Of a DNA stretch of 64,000 nucleotides, positions 36,970 through 48,899 are shown piece by piece. Source of the stretch: Calliopsis andreniformis. Its lineage: Eukaryota; Arthropoda; Insecta; Hymenoptera; Andrenidae. Location of the stretch: assembly GCF_051401765.1 (NCBI RefSeq), contig NW_027480432.1, forward strand, positions 10,806,501 through 10,870,500, read 5' to 3'. The first letter of the stretch is position 1; each line of letters begins with the position of its first letter. The translations under genes and the position numbers were made by a program. Below the pieces are notes generated by a model that had not been told where the DNA came from, searched no databases, and saw only the letters and a list, made by a program, of their open reading frames with translations.

Positions 36970-39900
36970 TAGAATTAATTTCTGAAACAATAACAACGAA
37001 AATATTTCATGGTATGGATAAAACGTTTCTCGATGAATCGTTTTGGAGTATCTTTTGAATAATTTGGATATTATTTGAAGTCTGAAAAAATTGGTAATTT
37101 AAATTTATAGTTACAGTTTGAGAAGAACAGCTTGTATGTAAATTAGAAATTCTGGAACTCATCCTGTTTTGGAACATAGCCAATCTATATTTTCATTTCC
37201 CGAGTGCAGTTCGCGGGATTAAATTTCGAAGACAGTTTAGATCCATTATATTGAAAATTCAGAAGCACTGTTTTCACAAATCATACGTGTGAGATGCAAT
37301 GTACATATAATTTAAAATTAAGAAATATTAATAGAAAATATTTCATTTCAAATGATGTAATTTTATAAACTTGTAAAGATAATATTTGTTTACTGAAATA
37401 TTTGAGTCACAAAACTGTTACAGTATATATGTATAATTATGAGCTATTTGTGAGCTGTAAATACAGAAATTATTAAAAAATTATTTACATTCCATAACTA
37501 TACGTCTAGTGAGTAGAACATAGGTAATCCCCAAGTTAAATAATTAATTCTTAAAAATTAATTTCTCATTACTTTCTCTCTAATTTTTCAATTTTATATA
37601 ATAATCATAAACATAAATCTGTTACAATTAGACAGTTTACATTTAATTAGACGTTGAATTCTTTAATATAATATTACGACAAATATGTAGTAATTAAAAA
37701 CAACTTAAATGTGTGTTCAAGTTCATCACCAAAAAAACAAAATGTACCAAGAATTCTAAATCTCTTCTATGCATTTTTATATTTATGTTTAGGAAATAGT
37801 AATTATTCCTACTATAAATACCTTACCTGAAGTATTTACATTTTAAGTTCATGCTACTGTTTCTCCTTATTAACTGTAATTTTAGACTTCACTGAGTCAG
37901 TATAATTAAAGGAGATAGCTAAACTTTTTAACGCCCCAATGGGTTTTCCTTTGTATAAATGAGTACGTCGACAATATAGTACTAAAAATTTTAGATCCGA
38001 AAACAGCGAACGAAGACGACAGTAAGCTTCTTTTCAAATAACACTGTTGTTTATTTCACATCCATTAGGGAGTCTGTCCTTACGAATATTTTCCATTTTG
38101 TTTCTCTTTTTAAATTTTTCTATTCATTTCTTTCTTTTTGGAGCAACCAAATGCCAGTACTGTAAATATTTTTACAAATACTATGACTTTTGTAAAAGGA
38201 TCAAAAGCCTAAAATGTATAAAAAAATATCTAAAAAATGTTAATATTTATATTAGAGAGTGCACCTCAAAGAAAGAGAAAACAGTTTGAAAATATGAAAA
38301 ATGAAAAGACACAAGTTTTTTATACAGTGCTCTGCAATATTAAGAATTAAACAATCTCCAGCAGGAATCTGTACAAAATATGATCGAGAATAATTTCCAA
38401 AAAATACAGGTAGACACAAAATATCTCAGTACTGAGAATTTTAAAAGAAAATTGATAATCTACTGATGATCATTGTAAGACTCCAATAGTTCTTGCATAT
38501 AAAGCAACTAAAATATGACGAATTTCTGTCATATTTCGATCTTAACTCTCTGAGCCTGAAGGTCTAGCCGTAAGGGTGATATACAGCAACAGAGATGATA
38601 TGCAAATTGATATGCCGTATGCTTCTAATACAGTTCGTATATGCGCAAGCTTAGAAGATAGGAGATGACTTCCCTTTAAACCTTAACTGCCATTATTGCT
38701 GGGATAATATTCAAATATATTTTGCAATTCATAAGTATTTCATAAGTATGAATATATTAGCAATTCATAATTGAAGTCTCGTTAATGAAAAACGATCTAT
38801 AAAGAACCTGTCACTTCTTTCGAAAATATCAAAGATTACTGTATGCAATTCAAAACTGCAAGAAACTGTAACGAATGACTCAGAATGACTATGCAATTGA
38901 TTCAGTATGTATAATTTATTTACCACGTAGAGTCATCATTAAGATAAACAGAACCTAACAAATTTGCATTATTATTTTCTTGTACACATTCTATATTCAA
39001 TAGAAAAAAATAATTTCTATCTTGTAGTCCAATAGTTATGATTGATTACTACGCTATTTCTTAATTATTTTGCTTTAAGTTAAAAATAATACAACGTAGG
39101 ATCAAACATTCTGTAAACTTTGATTGTCAAAGGATTTTCACTAACCTGGAGACTTAGAATATATGCACATACGTATCTGCAATTTTGCGCTCTGGAATCA
39201 CTTTATGCATTACATGGAGGAGCGCAATTTCGTTCAGTTTCAAGAACTTTTCGTCAAAGGTGTTCGAACGAAGTTTATCTAGTTTATTTTTCTGAGGTTG
39301 TAGGAAACATTTGTAACTTCAACTTAGGTAACTGCGCTTTCAAACTCGATCTACCGTATTCTCGCATCCGTGGACAAAACTTTTATAATAAACTGTCTGA
39401 CTACGACTGCTCTTATCCGAAGTTGGTAGCTTCCTTTTCCATTGCAGCTGCTTAAACTATTCGCGTGTCGTTATTTCCATTTTATTAAATCTTGTGGGTA
39501 GCAGAATAGGTTTGGACTTTAAAGAAGAAGACCTGTACACGTGGACACTCGATCACGCGGGGCTCGTATTGCTGTTTGGATTTATTATGTTATATAATAC
39601 GGGACGAATATTAAAATAAAATTATTTTATGTCAAGAATTGATAATCTAGAAAGAAAATCTAGTCTACAATGTAACCAAGTGTACGTGTATTTAAGAAAT
39701 CTTCAACATCGATTTATTCCAAAATGGAGCTCGGTATGGAAAAGTGTCACTCTATATTCTCGACTTACTTTTCCATGTAGACTCGCTCCATTTCGGCATC
39801 TCTTTCGCCCCTTTTTATCTCCAGTCCAAATGCACCCTATGAAACAGACGTATAACAAAAGAAACGATGAATAACTTAAACAATTGTCAGAAGCTGCAGG

Positions 39901-40077
39901 CACGAATACAAATGCAATTATAAAAACAATATATTCAATGACACAATACTATATATTATACTGTTTACTTTATTACTTTTGTTCAGTAACTGTCGAAATA
40001 AAACGTTGTTTCAAGTATTAAATGGAACGTAAAATAACCAGAGATTTGAGACTGCTTCATAAATTTCTTACGGTTGA
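36970..40077. other. Non-coding stretch
   Basis: No gene recognised. ATACAGTGCTCTGCAATATT near 38322 resembles a lone Tc1-like terminus without a visible partner. The 111-codon plus frame at 39120-39455 has no motif. Confidence 0.45.
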
Positions 40078-40156
40078 GATTTCCGGGTATAAGCCACGTC
40101 CTTAGCAAAATGTTGGGATAATTCTTTCAAAAGGACATGGCTTACACCCGGAAACC
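40078..40156 (-). repeat. 79-nt hairpin, fully paired on the minus strand
   Basis: The arms at 40078-40103 and 40131-40156 are 26 nt each, separated by a 27-nt loop. Plus-strand pairing has three A/C mismatches. In a minus-strand transcript each becomes G-U, so all 26 positions pair (23 Watson-Crick, 3 wobble). The arms are GC-rich (core TTCCGGGTATAAGCCACG) in an AT-rich neighbourhood. It is either a small foldback element or a structured RNA of pre-miRNA size. Confidence 0.6.
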
Positions 40157-40499
40157 TTACTCTTCAGAATAATTTAGTTTTATGACGATAAACTGTATTT
40201 ATAATTTACTGAAATTCTTTCTTTCAAAAACAACAGCAGTAATTAGCAAATATTGTAGCAATACTTAATCAAGAAAAACCTTTTCTGTGCTCTTTTAATG
40301 GATATACATATTTCTTGTTTAACCCTAGATCATTTTCTACAAACACCTCGAATTTTTGTGGACTATTTACAAAAAAACGAAAGCAGATTATTCTGTAATA
40401 AGACGTTTGTTCCATTTGAGTTCCTCTGTCGCTTCCATGATTATTTCAACGTGTATTGAATAAAACCTGTTTGCATCTCGCGTGCCAAGTGGTACACTA

Positions 40500-40680
40500 G
40501 ATGATAAACCGGAAATGGGGACCTCGTCTGGTAAAATCCCAGGGCGGAAGAGTGACCCTGACCGGCCGAATCTGGTGACCCCGACAATGGCAGCGTGGCG
40601 AGTAAATTCTTGAATAAACTAGTGTCAAGGTCTCGTCTGGCGGTGAATCGCTTTACGTCGCGGTGCCAATCGTTGAGTAT
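40500..40680. other. GC-rich island of unknown function
   Basis: About 180 bp with GC near or above half stands out sharply. It contains GACCTCGTCTGG and AGGTCTCGTCTGG, a repeated motif about 110 bp apart, and GACCCTGACCGGCCG. An adjacent minus-strand frame (40653-40916, 87 codons) has no recognised domain. A promoter, a conserved non-coding element or an exon of an unseen gene are all possible. Confidence 0.35.
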
Positions 40681-40916
40681 GGTAATGGCAATGGTAATGG
40701 CCCAAGCTTGTCTTCCATTGTGAGCTTCTCAAGCCTTTTGAATTCGTCAGATGACGACTGATACGTTGGCACGCAGATACGGCATGCATCCTTTCTTTTC
40801 GAGAAGCCTCGACGAGTTGTCAATGCAAAAGTTGTTGACGTATCCTCAAGCATGATTATTTTCTTGGAAAACCCAACAATCCACTGACACTTGAGAAACG
40901 CGCATTCAGATGTCAT

Positions 40917-42015
40917 AAGTATCTTTCGAAGAATTAACTGTAAGCGTCACGTTGGGACCTTTTGTCAGGATTTTTCGCGGAATCGAAATTTTATTCCTCG
41001 TTATTTATTCTTCGCGATATGTGTTATCACAACAATTTCCAGTGTAGCAAATCTGTAATGAGATCAATTATGACATGCATTTTTAAGTTACTACTATTCT
41101 TGCAATTATTAAAATCGAACACATTTCAAGGTACGTACCTTTCGTCGACTTACTTAAAAGTGATTATGATTTATGAAGTAATTCAGTATAATTTTCAAGA
41201 ACTCCAGAAACACGATAGGCGTTGCTCTTATTTCTTAAAGCTAGTGGCAATGAAAAATACCGACGATAAATCATGCCGGTACTCTTTCATTTCTGTCCTC
41301 ATTACCACGCCAGTGCTAATATTTTATACCTGAAGATGTAAAACGCGACTAACACTGTATGGGATAACAATGTATGTACATGTATTATTGTATTATTATT
41401 GTTGACACATTTGCAAACACTACAACACATGTTACATAAATGTGAGTTCTCATCAATAAATTCTTCATCCTCGTATAGGTCATCTAATTTAGTAACAAAA
41501 AATTGTAACTGTAGATTTATAAATTAAGGATGTTATTAATACTCGGATTTATGGATATCAAAAGCTTCACTATTCGACTATTCAATTATTCTGTGTAACC
41601 CAGCATTCGAATATTCGCCTCATTTGTATTCAGATATTTGGATACGTTTGTATTAGACCTCTTCTCTTTAAAGTATTCAATTTAATCCGAAGTTGAAATC
41701 AAAATCCAAATTTGAATACTTTCTATAAAATAATAAAATTTCTTTTGTGGAGTAATAATATTTCTTTTGTGAATGAAAAATGTTTAGGTCTGGAAGATAG
41801 ACACTTTAGTTATAAATAACACTGGTTAACACGATTTTTATTACAGAAAATGTTTAAACTAATTCTTATGTATTTTTGTCGCTGAATCCCAATTCGGAAC
41901 CCCTTTTTTACTATTATGTATAATTTTTATGTAATTTTTTATTTAATTACATAATTTTTATGTGTTCTGGCAGCACCACAGTCCCTGCTCAAGCGTGCTG
42001 CGTACCTCTTGCTTT
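40917..42015. other. Non-coding stretch
   Basis: No gene recognised. The 123-codon plus frame 40962-41333 does not begin at ATG and has no motif. Confidence 0.4.
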
Positions 42016-42239
42016 ATTTCGATCCAAGCTGTTTATATTCTACTCTTTCTTTGCTCACTTAGATTAGAAAATTACCATTTTTGCTATTCTTGAGATCTCC
42101 TCTGCAGTTAAAAGAAATTATGATTTATCCCTGTATTAAATGCAGAGCAGATCTCAAGAATAGCAGAAACGGTAATTTTCTAATTTGTGATACGAAGTAA
42201 GCAAAGGAAGAGTAGAATATAAACAGTTCGGCCTGAAAT
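42016..42239. mobile_element. 224-bp foldback with ~90-bp arms
   Basis: The left arm (42016-42106), running from ATTTCGATCCAAGCTGTTTA to AGATCTCCTCTGCA, is repeated inverted at 42141-42239. There are only scattered mismatches and small indels around a 34-bp loop. It has no coding capacity. No clear target duplication was seen at the edges. A transcript from either strand would form a long double-stranded stem. Confidence 0.8.
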
Positions 42240-42639
42240 GAAACTAGAAATACGCGGTGCACTTGAGTGAAGATCGCTGCGTCAGAGAGTGAACAACGTA
42301 CAAGCGAAATGGCGTGTTTCAGTGATTCAAAGCGGAATTACATGAAAACTGTACGTGATAGGAGAAAACAGGTTCTGGATCTGAATTCAGAGTAAAAAAA
42401 TACTATTAAGATCAGGTATTTAACATTATATAAAAAAATGAGTCAAATTTTGTAGACCAGTATAATTAAAGAGTAGTTCAATGAATATTCAATAAAATGT
42501 TAGATATTATTTTCATTATCATTGTAAAATACAGATATTATTGAATTTTGACTGAAATCTACTACTATCAAATATTCTTACAAATTTTAAATAAAATCTT
42601 AATATATGTACTAATTTTTGCATGCTTTAATTTCAAACT

Positions 42640-42857
42640 AAATATGCTGATTTCAATACAGGTTAGAATAGTTGTACATTTCGGTGATCAACAAAGAAAA
42701 TTTGAATTTGTAAAGATTCTACTAAAAATCTACATTTAATTGTTCAGTAAATATACTGATTTCAATGCAGGTTAGAGAAATTGTACATTTCGATGATCAA
42801 CAAAGAAAATTAGAATTTGTAAAGACTCTACTAAAAATCTACGTTTAATTGTTCAGT
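42640..42857 (+). repeat. 109-bp tandem duplication
   Basis: The unit at 42640-42748 (starting AAATATGCTGATTTCAATAC) is repeated at 42749-42857 with about ten differences, followed by the start of a third unit. The plus frame 42548-42739 lies across the first unit and has no motif. Confidence 0.9.
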
Positions 42858-43617
42858 AAATATACATTAAAATGTTCTAGATAAATATAGTAAAGATTGT
42901 ACATTAATTCTGGGTTATGTGTTCGGAATTTTACCAGATTACCTGTCCATAGCTATCTCCACCAGTTTTTGGTACATGCAATATTGTGAAGTAAGCTTTT
43001 GGTGATATGAGAAGACAGGGGGATACTACTGATTATCGTGTCTATAGTGTAGAGTAGAGGTAGGTCATAGGGAAGAGATTATACTATAAGATCATACTAT
43101 GTAGGACAAATCAAAGCTACATTTCTTCCAATGGACTTCTCCTGTCAGGTGTTGAGTACCAATGCCTCAATTACATACAATATATCTTACACTATTCTAC
43201 CATCCATTTCGAATCAAGTGAGCCGGAGAAAATAAGTATTTGGGAATTCCTGGAACTCCACATATTTCCCAGGACAATTGTCCCATTAAGTTTCAAATCA
43301 CAGACAAAAACTCGTAATTACGGTATCGTGCTCTATTAAAAGATGTGAATGTTGAATTGAAATTTTTATAAATAACAGATATTGAATTTTACTTTCTACA
43401 TTTCTGTAGGATAAACATAATTTTTTATTAACCTTAATGAACTCGTTCGATCTCTTAAAACTCTCAAATAGCATTTTCTTCTACCCAATGTACTTTCTCA
43501 AGTACAATTTGCATTGTTACACTAACACAGTGAATACTGCGTGATTTTCCTACGTTCTTCTTGCTCTCTCATTTATTTAAATAAAGAATAATAAAATTTT
43601 GTAACTCAGTGACGTAT

Positions 43618-43848
43618 TTAACCTCTTAACGCTCACGTCTGTAACATATACAGGCTTGCCAAAACGTCCAATTTGGGCAAGCCTGTGACAATCAAGGACA
43701 CAGCGACAGGTATAGTAATACTATCTCCTAGATCACGAGAAGTGCGAAAAAGGTGTTACAATACTCACAGAATGTAAATTTATGCAAAATAACATGTTAG
43801 TAATTTCTGAATGGTAAATATCAAAAAACCTGAGCGTTAAGAGGTTAA
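43618..43848. mobile_element. 231-bp TTAA MITE with perfect ends
   Basis: The left end TTAACCTCTTAACGCTCA is an exact reverse complement of the right end TGAGCGTTAAGAGGTTAA, 18 bp including the TTAA on each side. Inside, CAGGCTTGCC and GGGCAAGCCTG (about 43651-43688) form a second hairpin. TTAA flanks and CC-starting ends indicate the piggyBac superfamily. The perfect ends suggest this is one of the younger insertions in the window. Confidence 0.75.
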
Positions 43849-44229
43849 TATCCTACATGACCTTTGTTTACACTGATGATTCCCATGATATTCAGCCCAC
43901 TAAAATGGAAGCCTCTGCATAATTACACTTCCAATATTATTATCAATATATTTCAAGATACATGTATCCTACTACTGCATGCTTTACTTGCTCCACCCTG
44001 TACATAAAACGTAGTTTGTAGCTTTCTACTTCCTGTTCGTTTCAATAGGATGCAAAAACGACAGTAAAAGAATCCACTTAATGCTGCTTAAACTTGCTCG
44101 CAGTAAAAAGTGATTTGTCAGCTTGGCTCTCCTATCTTTAATAGCAAATATAAAGTGCATGCGCTAGCCAGACCGAAAATACCATTCCGGTAATTATGAT
44201 AACAGCTATTAGCCTGATGGGCTCAGAAA

Positions 44230-44587
44230 CTCGAATCCAGAATCGTAAAACGTTTAGCTAACATTCACGGGTCTTAACGATTGTGTTACATACGATTGAC
44301 TGAGCGCACTTCTGCCGCGTAAATAGAATCCTCGGAGAGCACCACCGAGATCTCGGCATCCATATCGTGCCTAGGGATAGCAAGTTGGCAAACGTAGGTG
44401 GATGGCAGGATGAGAAATCGTATCGAAGCACGCACATCCGCTCTCCGTTTCCACTTAATACTCGTCGCCGAGTTGGCAAAGTGAATTCACCTGATGTTTC
44501 CGTCTCGCTCCTTGCCAGCCAGCTTCCATCAACCCTTCTTCCCTCGACTTCACTTAACTTGAATCGAATCGACTCGATCTAGCGAAC
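44230..44587 (+). promoter_or_regulatory. GC-rich block upstream of candidate exon 1
   Basis: This stretch is richer in G, C and CpG than its surroundings, ending in GAATCGAATCGACTCGATCT just before an ATG at 44588. It would be the promoter and 5' UTR if the three-exon model is right. No TATA box or defined initiator is convincing. This is inference from composition and position only. Confidence 0.3.
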
Positions 44588-44729
44588 ATGTCGCTGTGCC
44601 GCTGGCTACAATGGCAGTTGGTTGGCAGGGTTGTCGCTAGATCAGTCGCAGTGCTAATTGTAAGGGGACACTTTTCTGTATTTACACCTGCATTGAGCAC
44701 TGACAACGACGACAGTGGTCACTGTTTTC
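44588..44729 (+). CDS. Candidate first coding exon of an unknown gene
   Basis: ATG at 44588 has a favourable GAAC upstream context. The frame begins MSLCRWLQWQLVGRVVARSV, a hydrophobic/basic N-terminus that could be a signal anchor or a mitochondrial presequence. A consensus donor GTAAGT follows at 44730, leaving phase 1. Joining to the exon at 46926 and then to 47464 keeps one frame throughout and ends at TAG 47544-47546. The product would be 109 residues, with no domain that I recognise. If unspliced, the frame ends at 44800. Confidence 0.3.
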
Positions 44730-44800
44730 GTAAGTGTTCCTACCACCAACTGCATATTTACTTGATTTCTGTGCATTTTGGTGTGTTTAACGGAGCTTGA

Positions 44801-46404
44801 TACTTCACGTAAGTGTTTTGCAACATCTGTCACTTGACCAACATGAGTTTCACTTTGGTGTATAAAATAGCAGGGAAAGGTGCTTCAGAATTAGAGATCC
44901 TAGCTATTCTCATTTAATGCAGTTGTATGCATTGCAATTTAGAAAGGAGTGTTGTTATAATCTGGATAAGAGTAGGTGTGCTATTACTGTAATTAAACTA
45001 TACTTTAGTACGTTGTTTCAACAGAATAGAAAATTTTCTATGTATTATTTTCTTGTTATAAATTTGTTATTCCTTTATCCCCCGATCCCAGCTACTCTTC
45101 TTCGTTCCCTTCTACATATTTCTTAAGATGTTTCTGTCATTTCTTTTCCCTCTTGGTGAAACAAGAAGGAGACAGTGAAGCGTCAATTAAATTGAAAGGA
45201 AGGTTCCTTAATTCTGTATAAGCCCCTTGCTTGTACCAAATACAAATTTACAGTGAGGAAATACTGTAATTATACTAGCTTCGTTTCAATTAGAAGTTAT
45301 CGTAATCCATAAAATTCATTAGTTCGAACTTTCACATCATGTGTTTTATTCCTTAGAATAAATATATCGAAACTTTATGAATCAAGGTAAAATTAATCAA
45401 AAGGTAGAATTATAACAATAACTTTTAAAACCATAATAATGTATTATTTATAAAAATTTCTTATTACGTGTTGAACTTTATCGTTGAATCTAAAAGCTTA
45501 ATTAAAATGTAACGTTAGAGATAGCAATAATTTAATACAATACGTTCAGACGGAAATTAAAACAATTATTTAATTTTCATTATTTTAATAGTCACGTATC
45601 ATCTTTCTGTTATAATTCCGCACATTCTAATTGCAATTGCCATTAATTACACGGCTGGTTTTAGGTCGATTTATGCTTTGTGTGTAATCACAACAGCTTT
45701 TCTCTTCGCATTGTACTTATTACTTGTATGTACAACTGCACGTGCATCATGCTGAACTGCATATACACAGGAACTTCTTCGAGGGAACGGTCACAGCTGT
45801 TGCACCCAGAGATTGCGTTAAAGTTTTCTCTATCATTCTTCACCGATCACAGCAGTAGTTTATACTTTTCATGTTTTGATATTGTCGTCATTATTCTTGT
45901 CTTGGTACATTAATGACCAATATTATTTATATCTAGGAAGCATTTATAAGATTGGTCAGATTGTCGATTCGATACCTAATTTTCTGAACCTCTTTATTGA
46001 CAGGTTTATCAAAAATGAGGAACAGTATTTTAAAACTGACATTCAAACAATGAAAAGAGATATTATATAGGTGATTTATAAAGTTATAATATTTCGTGAT
46101 ATTTCAAGTTCAAAGAAAACTTTTTTCGTAAGCAAAGGTGCAATTAATACTGCTGTTACGATCATATTGTTGGCGAAATAAAAACATTGCGAGTTCTGCA
46201 TATTGGATCTAGCTTTCACCACACTCTTTATTGTAAGCATATGCACTACTGACCATATCAATGAAATTCATTTTGTGGTTTGCAATTAGGTGTCGATATC
46301 ACTCGTCATTCAAACAGTTGTAAAATTTTCAATAATCAAACACGATGATGATAATAGATTTTATTCATTTGCAGATGACGCCTAGTGAAGTTGTACCAAG
46401 TATA
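44801..46404. other. Putative intron / non-coding stretch
   Basis: No gene recognised. Plus-strand frames at 44917-45126 and 45680-46070 lack motifs. In the proposed gene model this is part of intron 1. Confidence 0.35.
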
Positions 46405-46714
46405 CAGAGTGGTCCACTTAAATATCTTCTCTAAAGGACTGTAATGTATTTCTAATTATTTTAAGTTTGATATCAACACAACTTCTTATCAATCGAGATT
46501 AAATAAATAATATATTTTGCAGTAAAAGAAAAGTACATTTATGTCCTAAAAAATACCGGTGATCTTGATAACCCCGAAAATAATGACTTCAAAGACAAAT
46601 ATTCTTCACAGCTCATTCACCCCTGGATACCATTCAAATTGCATATAAAATGTTTTTCTTATCAAAAGAATTGAAAGAAATATTTAAGTGTCCTTATTTA
46701 AGTGGACCACCCCC
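46405..46714. mobile_element. MITE with GAGTGGTCCACTTAAATA ends
   Basis: The left end is TATA then CAGAGTGGTCCACTTAAAT; the right end on the other strand is AGGGGGTGGTCCACTTAAAT after TAT. The interior of about 270 bp is non-coding. If the gene model is right, it sits in intron 1. Confidence 0.6.
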
Positions 46715-46925
46715 TATACTCGCATAAATATTCGGGTACCTCTAGTATTTTCATAGTGATGATATAGCCAATCACATGATTGATCATATTGAAATATACA
46801 TACAGCATAGAAATATGGGCAAACAAGCGAAGCTTGTACATAAAAGTACATATTTTATCAAGATGTAATTCAGCACGATTAAATTGTCCATGAACAATGC
46901 AATACTGAATTGAATTTTGTTTCAG

Positions 46926-47030
46926 ATACGCGGAACGCAGTCAAACTGGCTGCCTCCGCCGGTAACCCCTCCGCTGCAGTCGCCGCCTCCGCGCATCCTC
47001 CTGTGCTTTGGAGCTCGCGCAGGAAGCCGG
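46926..47030 (+). CDS. Candidate internal exon, GC-rich, with good splice sites
   Basis: A 105-bp block with GC above 60 percent in AT-rich DNA is preceded by TTTTGTTTCAG and followed by GTAAGT. Two of three frames are open: one reads an Ala-rich segment (TRNAVKLAASAGNPSAAVAA), the other a Pro-rich one (NWLPPPVTPPLQSPPP). The first fits the phases of the candidate exons on both sides. Composition and paired splice signals make it the strongest host-exon candidate in the window. It could also belong to a larger gene whose other exons lie outside, or to a non-coding transcript. Confidence 0.42.
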
Positions 47031-47463
47031 GTAAGTCGAATTACATTCTAGAGATTATTTTCTATCTTAAAAGTTATTTCAGGTTATATTAAGATAATCA
47101 AACATATTAGAGCAGCGTATCAATAATGTCATTGGAACATACTTTATTTATAAGAAGAGTGTTTACAGTTATACTGAAATACCAACATACGGAGTAGGGC
47201 ATACTTTCTGGCAAATCTTCATCTTTAAGAGCATTTTTTACCTTCTTTTTAAGGAAATTTCTACTCTTTCGAACTAGTTGCTTTCGGGAAAGGGAAAAGA
47301 ATGCTAGTCAAATAAGAAATTCTTGGAGATAAAAGAACATTCAAGTTTCATAATTCCTTTTAAGGTACATACATATAATAGTAAATCAATGTTATTTATG
47401 TTTGGGTCCTCTTATGCTGTTTCCCTTTCCATGCGTTTAAACCTGTCACGTCGCAAATTGCAG

Positions 47464-47546
47464 AATTTGACGAGTCGCAGAAACTCTTAAGGCAGTTTAC
47501 TGCTGCAGACGCTCGAACCAAGGATTCTTGGACAACTGCATACTAG
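47464..47546 (+). CDS. Candidate terminal exon
   Basis: After an AG acceptor (GTCGCAAATTGCAG, with a TTTCCCTTTCC tract about 35 bp upstream) the frame in phase with the previous exon reads EFDESQKLLRQFTAADARTK and a short tail, then TAG. The acceptor is weak because the pyrimidine tract is distant. I include it because the phase fits and the block is GC-richer than its surroundings. Confidence 0.22.
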
Positions 47547-48899
47547 ATGTGTTTTAAGGTTAGGTATATAATAAGAACTTTAGCTGGGTGATTTTTAGTT
47601 AGGACAGGACAGGTCACTTTGTTTCTTATGGGAAAACGGGCACTGGTAACTTTTTAGTTGTGACAACGAAGTTCCTTTCCAATACTAAATAAGCAACTGT
47701 TTTCTGCCATCGACGACTATTTCGTAACTCTCGAACCAGAGGTGCACAGCAAGGTGCACGTACGTAAATGGTTCGTACGAAATAACATCACGTTTTACGC
47801 CTGTCCTCTCTAGCAGGCAATGCATAAAGTTACCAACTGCGTGAAATTGACTATTTCCAACTTTTGTGAAATTTATTATAAGAATCAATGGTTATTCTTA
47901 AGTAATGTTTGTGTTTAGATCTTAATAATTTAAATTTTGTTCATACTATTCTAACTTCAAGTTATATAATAGTTTTACTTGTTTTATTTGACAAATGCCA
48001 CTCCTGAAAGTCCACAAAGCATTAAATGCTTTACTGTCACAAATATGTCATCACAAATTTTCATTAAGTTTATGGGAATATTTTCTTGAAACTGATACGT
48101 GATCTCAAAGTTATACTTCGAAGAAGAATCACATAAGGGTGAATGCGTGTAAATCAACATTACCTCTTTACTCTTTTTACTTGTGTGACAGGGTTGCGAA
48201 CGCGGAGCAGCCAATTGGTCCAAGGGGTTAATTCCTTCGTGACCGTCTAATTTGATATGAGTTGAGCTCGTTTGACCTGTACTCATCGTCACTGGTCAGA
48301 CGGTTCAGAACCTCTTGAAGGCCTCCTGAGATTGAAGCATACACAATACTCTAGTATTTCAATGTTTTAATGATTGCTGAAAGACCTGCGATTTTTAAAC
48401 CAATTAGTTTACTCAATTCCTAACACTCCTTTAGTTCTACAAAATGTTATTAGAAATCTTTACTGATTTGACTCGTTGATGTTCAATTTTAACGTTCAAA
48501 TAAAAATTGTGTTGAATTTCACGTAAGTAAATAAATATTTAACCATTAAATTATTTAAAATAAGAAAAAGGAAGATCTATAACCTATGAACATTCTTATT
48601 GTTAAGCTCGCATATTTTCATCCAAATTATGACCATAAGATGTTAATGAAAATATTTATCTTTAAATTGTTATCAAAACTCAACAAATGAAAAGCGAACT
48701 ATTAATACTACTACAGATTATAACATATTATTTTCTAACGCTAGGTGATCCAATGATCTGATACTTACCTAACCTATTTCTCTAAACAATCATTTTGGCA
48801 TAACTTCATGAATTTAGTGAAATCGCTCTTAAAGTATTAAACAAATTTTTCTGGCTCCTTGAAACCACATTAACGAGTGCAAGAAAATATATCTACAGT
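47547..48899. other. Non-coding stretch
   Basis: No gene recognised; minus-strand frames at 47685-47888 and 47984-48292 have no motif. Confidence 0.4.

Noticed and set aside
39120..39455. 111-codon plus-strand ORF
   Set aside because: No ATG start, no motif and no splice context that supports it.
40653..40916. 87-codon minus-strand ORF beside the GC island
   Set aside because: Frame length is explained by local GC content; its end is a repeated PLP motif from a GGTAATGGCAAT repeat, and no domain is seen.
47500..47530. GGTTCGA-like T-arm sequence on the minus strand
   Set aside because: No matching acceptor, D-arm or anticodon stem upstream; not a tRNA.
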